From Thermodesulfovibrionales bacterium (GTDB lineage: Bacteria; Nitrospirota; Thermodesulfovibrionia; Thermodesulfovibrionales; UBA1546): a stretch of 17,813 bases of DNA. Shown here in pieces: positions 6,826-14,400 of this stretch (the first letter of the stretch is position 1; every line of letters starts with the position of its first letter). A program made the position numbers and the translations under genes. The notes under the pieces were generated by a model. That model saw nothing but the letters and a program-made list of their open reading frames with translations, had not been told where the DNA came from and made no database searches. The stretch covers positions 1 through 17,813 of the forward strand of contig JASEHP010000017.1 of the NCBI GenBank assembly GCA_030018605.1, read 5' to 3'.

Positions 6826-8966
6826 CAATAACTGTTTATCCCTTTCTGCAGCATTCCTTTAAAGTTATAGCATGTGAATATAGAGTAGCCCCTGAGTTTT
6901 TTATCCTTGCTGTAAACAGTAAAGAGCTGCTTTTCGCATCTGTCAAATGCCGTCCCAACCTCTGCAGGCATTTGCACATCGTCTATTGTAACAAAAACAG
7001 CGTTGAAATTGACGAACGTATCAAAGCCGTGCCAGAGGTCATACTGGTTCATCCTCCTTCCGAGATTAACGCAGTAGGTAACTGGCTGTCTATTTACATA
7101 GAAGGCAAGCTCGCTTGATACCTGATATTTATCAGAGAAAATGAAGAACTCCCCTTTTTTTGAGAGGTCTTCAGAGACTCTGCTTACTTCTCTACCCAGT
7201 TCTTTCCATCCCCTTGCCCTTGATGTCGGGTCCATTTTGGGAGAGAGCTTAAGGACAGCAGGATAATGGGCGGCTGCGGTAACCATTAAAGAAATAAAGA
7301 TACCAGCGATTAATGTCCACCGAGTTATTTTTTTAAGATTTTGCAATTTGCTAATGAACATAGCAGAAAGGGCGATAAAACCGGCTGCATAAGCAGGCAG
7401 CGCCCAGTTTGCCTGCACCTTGCCGTGAAAGCTCTTCAGAATAAAGAAAGCAATTATGGGGATGGAAAACCAGAACAGAAAATCAGTTTTGAGTTTTGTC
7501 CCGAGCAACTCGGGATGAGTTTTGAGTTTAAAGACAGCATAGAACATCAGGCCAAAGAGAATCGGTGTAATGACCCCGATCTGTGAGCCTAAGAATTCAG
7601 AGAAGTTCTTTAACCACTGCTCACTGATCACTGTCACCACGGGCGACTCGCCGAGGCGAGACCACTGTTCGCTGATATGCGCCTGTCCCGCTGTATGTTT
7701 TAAAGAAACCCAATTGTGGCTTACGTTCCAGATAATAACAGGGCTGAAGATAATAAGGCTTAAGGCGAGGCATATATAAGGGTATTTTGTAAGAAGGATG
7801 CCTCTGCGCTCTTTTGAGGTTAGAAGGAAAAGCAATGCGCAGATGTAAAAGAATGCCATCGTGTATTTTGTAAGCAGGCCGAGACCAATTGAAATGCCGA
7901 GTAAAAGCCAGTATAACAGTGACGAGTGATCCGCCCCAACGGACTCGCCTGATGCTGAGCGCGTGCCGAGTGACAATACTGCCGCATTGCTGCTCTGCTG
8001 CTCTATTGCTCTCCAGAACAGATAGAGAGACAATACCCAGAAAAATATAAACGGTGAATCTATGGTAAAAAGCACGCCGTATGCGGAATAAAGCGGGATA
8101 ACCTGCATTAACACTGCGGCTGCTAATCCTGTTTTCTCGTCAAACATTTTTTTGCCGAGCAGGTAAAGTAGGACGCTGCTTAATGCGGAGGATATGACAG
8201 CCATTATCCGTATCCCGAATACATTATCTCCGAATACCGCCGTGCCTATTGCTATGAGATAGGCAATCATAGGGCCCTTTGAGTAATAGCTTAAATCAAG
8301 CCTCCTTGACCATTCCCAGTAATGCGCCTCATCAGGACTTAAATCAATAACGCCGTATGTGATGTAGCAAATGCGGAAAAGGCTCAGACCCAGCAGAGAT
8401 ATTAGAAGTGCGGTGGCGTAGGGTTTAGACTTGTATTTTAGAGATGCCCATTCATAAGATTTTATTACAATGATAGAGACCGCAATGCCTGTCAATGCTC
8501 CGACAAGCACATCGGACGGATAATGAACCCCGATATACACCCTTGAAAAGCCTACGAGCATAGCCACTGTCAGCGCCATCCATCGCACCCATTTCCCTGA
8601 AGTGTAAGATATGGCGAGTATAATTGCGGCTGAATTTGCAGCATGGTTTGAAGGCATGGAAAAAGAATTGGTGCAGCCCACAAGTGTCCTTGCGCCTTCT
8701 AACACATGGCAGGGTCGTATTCTTCCTATCAGATGCTTTAATGTATTTGCTGTCCAGTCTGATAGCGCTATGGATATGATTGTCAGGACTATCGGGATTA
8801 GAGCCTTTTTTTTATGGGCTGATGCCATGTAAATCATCAATGCCAGAATGATGAAATAGTACCTGTCGGTAATAACCGGCATAGAGGCATCAAAGATAAT
8901 GTTCTGCATGCCTCTGTTTATCAGATGAAACAGAGATGTGTCAATTTCACGAAGAGTTTCCAGCAT
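6825..8966 (-). CDS. PAP2 phosphatase - GT39 (ArnT/PMT-like) glycosyltransferase fusion
   Basis: This 713-aa membrane protein joins two enzymes. Residues about 20-170 form a PAP2 lipid phosphatase with all three motifs: KHLIGRIRP near 75-84, SMPSNHA near 103-109, and SRVYIGVHYPSD near 140-152. Residues about 185-713 form a GT39-type transferase: LSPDEAHYWEWSRRL near 207-221 with the catalytic acidic pair, YSKGPMIAYL, many helices, then a periplasmic C-terminal part. GT39 enzymes use polyprenyl-phosphate sugars outside the inner membrane, and PAP2 enzymes dephosphorylate polyprenyl or lipid A phosphates, so one chain may remove a phosphate and add a sugar. The GT39 half carries two low-complexity insertions, at DNA 7614-7676 and 7917-8011. 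A TATAAT 8 nt before the ATG and the lack of a Shine-Dalgarno suggest a leaderless transcript. Confidence 0.9.
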   Translation of the reverse strand: MLETLREIDTSLFHLINRGMQNIIFDASMPVITDRYYFIILALMIYMASAHKKKALIPIVLTIISIALSDWTANTLKHLIGRIRPCHVLEGARTLVGCTNSFSMPSNHAANSAAIILAISYTSGKWVRWMALTVAMLVGFSRVYIGVHYPSDVLVGALTGIAVSIIVIKSYEWASLKYKSKPYATALLISLLGLSLFRICYITYGVIDLSPDEAHYWEWSRRLDLSYYSKGPMIAYLIAIGTAVFGDNVFGIRIMAVISSALSSVLLYLLGKKMFDEKTGLAAAVLMQVIPLYSAYGVLFTIDSPFIFFWVLSLYLFWRAIEQQSSNAAVLSLGTRSASGESVGADHSSLLYWLLLGISIGLGLLTKYTMAFFYICALLFLLTSKERRGILLTKYPYICLALSLIIFSPVIIWNVSHNWVSLKHTAGQAHISEQWSRLGESPVVTVISEQWLKNFSEFLGSQIGVITPILFGLMFYAVFKLKTHPELLGTKLKTDFLFWFSIPIIAFFILKSFHGKVQANWALPAYAAGFIALSAMFISKLQNLKKITRWTLIAGIFISLMVTAAAHYPAVLKLSPKMDPTSRARGWKELGREVSRVSEDLSKKGEFFIFSDKYQVSSELAFYVNRQPVTYCVNLGRRMNQYDLWHGFDTFVNFNAVFVTIDDVQMPAEVGTAFDRCEKQLFTVYSKDKKLRGYSIFTCYNFKGMLQKGINSY
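7614..7676. repeat. Palindromic-core insert flanked by 15-bp direct repeats inside the GT39 gene
   Basis: CCACTGCTCACTGAT (7614-7628) and CCACTGTTCGCTGAT (7662-7676) differ at two positions and are 48 bp apart, a multiple of three. Between them lies the 14-bp palindrome CTCGCCGAGGCGAG (7647-7660). On the coding strand this reads ISEQW-SRLGESPVVTV-ISEQW, so the host peptide ISEQW is duplicated around the insert. The left side also shows 7-bp periodicity (CACTGCT, CACTGAT, CACTGTC). Confidence 0.8.
7917..8011. repeat. Low-complexity in-frame insert with 8-bp repeat units in the GT39 gene
   Basis: At 7988-8011 there are three octamers (TGCTGCTC, TGCTGCTC, TATTGCTC). Next to them at 7917-7975 are diverged GTGACGA/GTGATCC and GGACTCGCC fragments that echo the palindromic core used elsewhere. 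The encoded stretch, IEQQSSNAAVLSLGTRSASG and onward, is hydrophilic and lies between two predicted membrane helices. Confidence 0.6.
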
Positions 8967-9084
8967 GGTGTATATTATAAATGTAACATCTTTTTTTATG
9001 CTACAGAGAGGAAACCAATTTCTTGACAGACCTTTATGATTACTTTAATAATATTACAGCGGAAATTTAAAGACGGAGGTTAAT
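8967..9084. promoter_or_regulatory. Divergent promoter region between PAP2-GT39 and trpS
   Basis: For trpS (+) a perfect -35 TTGACA lies at 9023-9028, with an AT-rich -10 candidate around 9044-9054 and a strong GGAGG at 9075-9079 before the TTG start. For the leftward operon a TATAAT reads on the minus strand at 8979-8974, so transcription would start almost at the ATG (8966) with little or no leader. The two promoters are divergent and lie about 45 bp apart. No T-box or leader peptide is apparent for trpS. Confidence 0.55.
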
Positions 9085-10065
9085 TTGGACAGGGTTCTCA
9101 GCGGTATGCAGGCAAGCGGAAGACTTCATCTCGGAAATCTCATCGGAGCGCTCCAGAACTGGGTGAAACTTCAGGATAAATACGATTGTTTCTATTTCAT
9201 TGCTGACTGGCACGGACTTACCACAGGATATGAGAATCTCTCTGTGATTAAGGAATCAACAAACGACCTCCTGATAAATTATCTTGCCTCCGGGCTTGAC
9301 CCTGATAAGTGCACGATATTCCTTCAGTCAAAGATTCTCCAGCATGCTGAACTGCATCTTTTACTTTCTATGATTACGCCGTTGGGCTGGCTTGAGAGGG
9401 TGCCGACGTATAAGGAGAAACAGCAGGAATTGAAGGACAGGGATTTATCCACCTATGGTTTTTTAGGGTATCCCCTGCTTCAGACAGCAGACATTATCAT
9501 TTACAAAGCTAAGTATGTGCCTGTCGGAGTTGATCAGGTTCCTCACCTTGAGATTTCGCGGGAGATTGCAAGGAGGTTTAACTATCTTTACAAGGAAGTT
9601 TTTCCCGAGCCCGAAGCGCTGTTAACGAAGTTCCCGAAAGTGCCGGGCATTGACGGAAGAAAAATGTCAAAGAGCTATGACAATGCGATATATCTGTCAG
9701 ACTCGCCTGAAGCGGCTGAGCAGAAACTCAGGACAATGATGACTGACCCTGCGAGAAAAAGAAGGACGGATAAAGGCAATCCTGAACTTTCTCCTGTTTT
9801 TAAGCTTCATAAGATTTTTTCTTCCAAGGAAGAGCAGGGCGAGGTTGCTGAGGGTTGCAGAACAGCTGGCATCGGCTGCATTGACTGCAAAAAGATACTC
9901 ATAAAAAATATATTTGAGGTTCTTGAGCCGATATGGAAGAAACGCGCAGAACTTATTGCAAACCCGAAAGCTGTGAGCGAGATAATAGAAAAAGGGACTG
10001 AAAAGGCGAGAAAGGTTGCTGAAGAGACGATGGTCAGCGTGCGCGAGGCAATGGGGCTTGGTTAG
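9085..10065 (+). CDS. trpS: Tryptophanyl-tRNA synthetase
   Basis: Class I aminoacyl-tRNA synthetase charging tRNA-Trp with tryptophan, in the cytoplasm. At 326 aa it has the compact bacterial length. The HIGH-like motif is GRLHLGN at about residues 12-18, followed by NWVKLQDKYDCFYFIADWH. The adenylate pocket shows YPLLQTADIIIY and VPVGVDQVPHLE. The KMSKS loop is GRKMSKSYDNAI at about 192-203. The start codon is TTG at 9085, chosen because a perfect GGAGG stands 5 nt upstream and MDRVLSGMQASGRLHLGN is the standard N-terminus. A short Cys-containing stretch near residues 257-270 (GCRTAGIGCIDCKK) is a known variant among TrpS proteins. The DUF1460 gene follows after 15 bp. Confidence 0.97.
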   Translation: MDRVLSGMQASGRLHLGNLIGALQNWVKLQDKYDCFYFIADWHGLTTGYENLSVIKESTNDLLINYLASGLDPDKCTIFLQSKILQHAELHLLLSMITPLGWLERVPTYKEKQQELKDRDLSTYGFLGYPLLQTADIIIYKAKYVPVGVDQVPHLEISREIARRFNYLYKEVFPEPEALLTKFPKVPGIDGRKMSKSYDNAIYLSDSPEAAEQKLRTMMTDPARKRRTDKGNPELSPVFKLHKIFSSKEEQGEVAEGCRTAGIGCIDCKKILIKNIFEVLEPIWKKRAELIANPKAVSEIIEKGTEKARKVAEETMVSVREAMGLG

Positions 10066-10080
10066 AGGAAGGTTTTAAAA

Positions 10081-11096
<1,016 letters not shown>

Positions 11097-11100
<4 letters not shown>

Positions 11101-11302
11101 CCTTTCAGCTTCTTTATTATCTCAGGGAATTGGTTTTTGAATTCCGGATGGACTCTGTTTAGAAATAATTTCAATGACTTTATATCTTTTTGAATATCCG
11201 CCATTGCATCTTTCATATTGTCTACGGAGTCAAGTTTATCCGAGAGAGTTACGAGTTCCTTTTCAAGGAGCCCGAGTTTTTTTTTAACTCTGATTCTTTC
11301 AT
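11097..11302 (-). CDS. Small coiled-coil protein with a frameshift at an A9 tract
   Basis: From ATG 11302, with a GGAGAGGG site 3-8 nt upstream, the reading frame is MKESELKKNSG and stops after 16 residues. If one extra A is read in the A9 tract (T9 on the plus strand, 11277-11285), or the ribosome slips back by one, the frame becomes 68 aa: MKESELKKK then LGLLEKELVTLSDKLDSVDN and a C-terminus ending FPEIIKKLKG. That product is a plausible short coiled coil. The start codon, ribosome site and uninterrupted downstream frame argue for a real gene. It is either decoded by slippage at the homopolymer, or carries a sequencing or genuine indel. I do not recognise the family. Its stop overlaps that of the convergent DUF1460 gene. 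Confidence 0.5.
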
Positions 11303-11316
11303 TTTGCCCTCTCCGC

Positions 11317-11340
11317 TCTACGAGACAGAAAATTCGTAGA
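11317..11340 (-). other. Hairpin between the two small minus-strand genes
   Basis: TCTACGA (11317-11323) and TCGTAGA (11334-11340) form a perfect 7-bp stem with a 10-nt loop. It starts directly after the stop codon of the bS22-like gene and lies just upstream of the ribosome-binding site of the coiled-coil gene. It may stabilise or partly separate the two messages. There is no T-tract, so it is not a classical terminator. Confidence 0.4.
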
Positions 11341-11439
11341 TTATTTATTAGCCCTTCTCTGATGTTTTGTCTTCTTGAGAAGTTTTTTATGTTTGTGCTT
11401 GCTCATCTTTTTCTTGCGCCACTTGACAACACTGCCCAC
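11341..11439 (-). CDS. bS22-like / AURKAIP1-COX24 domain small ribosomal protein
   Basis: A 32-aa very basic protein from GTG 11439: MGSVVKWRKKKMSKHKHK followed by KLLKKTKHQRRANK. It closely matches the short AURKAIP1/COX24-domain proteins I know from actinobacteria (MGSVIKKRRKRMSKKKHRK type), one of which is the 30S subunit protein bS22 near the decoding centre. Over half of the residues are Lys, Arg or His. The ribosome-binding site is extreme: AAGGAGGTGAT, nearly the full anti-Shine-Dalgarno complement, ends 3 nt before the GTG, as expected for a highly expressed ribosomal gene. It is too short for default gene calling. It lies downstream of the giant activase gene on the same strand and upstream of the small coiled-coil gene. 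Confidence 0.85.
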   Translation of the reverse strand: MGSVVKWRKKKMSKHKHKKLLKKTKHQRRANK

Positions 11440-11463
11440 TAAATCACCTCCTTCATAAAAAAG

Positions 11464-11495
11464 AATCAAAGAGTCAAAGGGTCAAAGCATCAAAG
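11464..11495. repeat. Octamer array overlapping the activase stop codon
   Basis: Four NNTCAAAG octamers: AATCAAAG, AGTCAAAG, GGTCAAAG, CATCAAAG. On the minus strand the activase ends ...NITLML-stop, with the last codons and the TGA (11482-11484) supplied by this array. The array therefore defines the protein's C-terminus. The unit is the same as in the first half of the array at 10773-10804. Confidence 0.85.
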
Positions 11496-14400
11496 TGATA
11501 TTCTGACACTTTCCGATACTGTATTCTTTTGCCTGATGCATAAATGCCTCAAGCTGTATTTCCGTTGTAGGAGATTCAGTCCCGTCATACGGGATGCTTA
11601 TGAAAGGGATCCCATACTTTCTGTTCAACGCCTGCATAAGCGCTGTTACTATTGTGCCGGGCATACATCCAAACGGCATTGCATTGACAATGCCCGATGC
11701 GCCTCTTTCTATAAGGTCAACCGCCTTGCCTATGCTCAGTATGGCCTCTCCTTCAAAAGAACTGTGCAGATATGGAGCTGCCTTTTTTATTATTTCCTTT
11801 GTTTCCGGTTCTTTCAGGGTTTTAAGGAAACCTGAAAAATATCCTGCGTATTTGTGCTCTACCCTTTTTTGAAAGAAAGTCTTTAAAAGAGTATTCATAA
11901 TATCAGACCATTCTTTTTTTAGCAAGGCTTTTTGGGAAGCTGTGTGATTTACATAGTATATCCATTCCTCAACAGGCGCAAGCCATGCCTCGCCGCCGTG
12001 AGTCTCTATCTTCCTTGTGAGATATTCATTCGAGAACCTATTGCTCCTTACAAATATCTCGCCTATGATTCCTATCAGAGGTTTCCTGTCTTTCTGCACA
12101 GGCAGATTTTGAAAATCCCTCCGCATACTTTTGAGAAGGTCTTCAACTTTTCCATTGGTTCCTTTCAGCGAGGAATATATCTTTCTGAGATAGCCCCTGT
12201 AAATAAAGTCTGCAGAGCCGTTTTCTTTTTCATAGGGTCTTGTCTCATGCAGGCATTTTGTCAACAGTTCAATGGCAATTATCCCCTGCCATGACCTGAG
12301 CGCAAAATCCTTGCCGACTATGCCGAGGTCTCTGTAAAACTCAATATCCTGATTTGGCGAGAATATCGGCACATGAGTGTAACCAAGGTCATCAAGCACC
12401 ATCCTGTGGAATACATTATACTGCCCGAACCTGCAAGGGCCTGAGCCTGAGGGCATGAAGAAAGCAGATTCAGCAGAACTGAAATCAGGAGAGAAAACTT
12501 TTTTGAGCATGTCGCCCGTTGTCACTGCGCACGGATAACATTCCTTTCCTGAAACATATTTTCTTCCGATGTCAGTAGTTTCTTTGTCTGATTCAGGCAA
12601 TACCTCTGCAGCCACGCCTGAGCGTTCAAACGAAGCGGCAAGCGCAAATGCATGGTCGGACATTCTGGGGATATAGACGGTGCATTTTCTTAAGTTTGGA
12701 GTTTGGAGTTTGGTCTCCTTCGGCGACTCGCCGAGGCGAGAGTTTGGAGTTTTTTTAACTCTCAACTCATAACTCATAACTATTGACTCATCACTTTGTT
12801 TGATGCTGTCAAGAAATGCCTCACATCTTGTTATTGCTCCGGCGTCAGCGCTGTGCTCGTCTATCTCAATATGAAGAAAAGGTTTACCATGCAGTTCCTT
12901 TTTAAAGTATTTCAGAATGAATGAATCAGGCCCGCAGGAAAAGTTTCCTATATAAACCGGATAGAGATTGGGATTTTCCCTTATAACCCTCGCAGCCTTC
13001 AGTATCCTCTGTCCTGCCCTCCAGTACATATTCGGCCATTCGGTGTCTATTGAATGATCATTCAGCTGGAGGAAATCCATCGGGATGGCTGTGACATTAA
13101 GGTCTGCGAGTTTCTTGGGTATCTCAAGGTTCATGCCGCTGTCAAAGGAATTATAAGCGCGGCCGACGATAACAATGGTTGGAGAGTTTGTTGAGTTATA
13201 ACCTGATGAACTCAATGAACCCAATAACTCCCTTCCTTTTTCTCTTACTGCCTTTTGGAATTCGTTCTGCGCTTTTTCTGCAATAGGCAATGCCTCTTTT
13301 ATCCGGGCGCTTTTTATTCCAAAAGGTTTAAATGCCTTTGAAAGTTCTTTCAGCATGAATTTCCTATCACGATTCAGATTCACAACAGGAGAGATTATAT
13401 CTGCATCAGGAAATGCAACCCGCGAGGAGTAAGGTATGGTCTGCGTATATGGACATGCAAACCCTCTCTCCAGTGATTCCGTCGCTGTATTCAGGTTTAT
13501 GAAGCTTGGAATTAATAATGCATCAGCGCCTTCATTTAAAAGATATTTTATGTGGCCGTATGCAACCTTCATAGGAAAGCATGTTTCTGAAAGTATGGAT
13601 TCAAGCCCGAGGCTTACTATCTGCCTGTTCGTCTTCGGTGAAACAAGGACATCAACCCCGAGTTCCCACAGCAGAGTTGTCCAGAACGGGAGATATTCGT
13701 GGAAATAGAAGATGTAAGGGATGCCTATCTTAGCGTGATGTGTGATGCGTGATGCGTGATGCGAAAAAGACGATTGATTTTTATTTTCCAACTCATTACG
13801 CATTACACTTAACGCTTTACGGTCATTGTGTTCCTTCCACAACATCTCGTCCCTGAATCCAAAGATGTCAGGGGTTTCCGGCGATGCTTTCTTTTTTCTT
13901 ACATCATATTTTTCACACCTGCCTCCATAGAATAGATGACCCTCTTCGCCCTCGATCTTTATCCTGTTTATTTCACAGACATTCGGGCAGCCCTTGCATT
14001 CAAAGGATGCGATATTGTATTGCCGCTTTGAGAGTTCAAAGCCTTTGAAACTCGTAACACGCGATGCGTGATGCGTGACTGGTGGTATGGATGTGCCTTT
14101 CAACTCATTACTCGTTACGCTTAACGCATTACGGTCTTTCATATACTCTCTTGCTATCAGCGCCATTCCGATTGCGCCTGTAACGTCATGATTCGGAGGT
14201 ACAGTTATTTTCTTGTTAAGATATTTCTCAAAGGCGGCAACAACGGATTTGTTGAATGCTACTCCTCCCTGGAAGAATATATTTTCGCCGCTTGGTTTCC
14301 CTGCAACGACCCTGTTTATGTAATTCTGGACGATTGAATACGCAAGGCCAGCAAGCAGGTTTTTTTTGTCTGCGCCCCTCTGTAGATTTGACATGAGAGA

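Noticed and set aside
6826..6828. TTG start of the GT2 gene one codon upstream
   Set aside because: The adjacent ATG at 6825 gives the classical TGATG stop-start overlap and the normal MKVSVVIP N-terminus.
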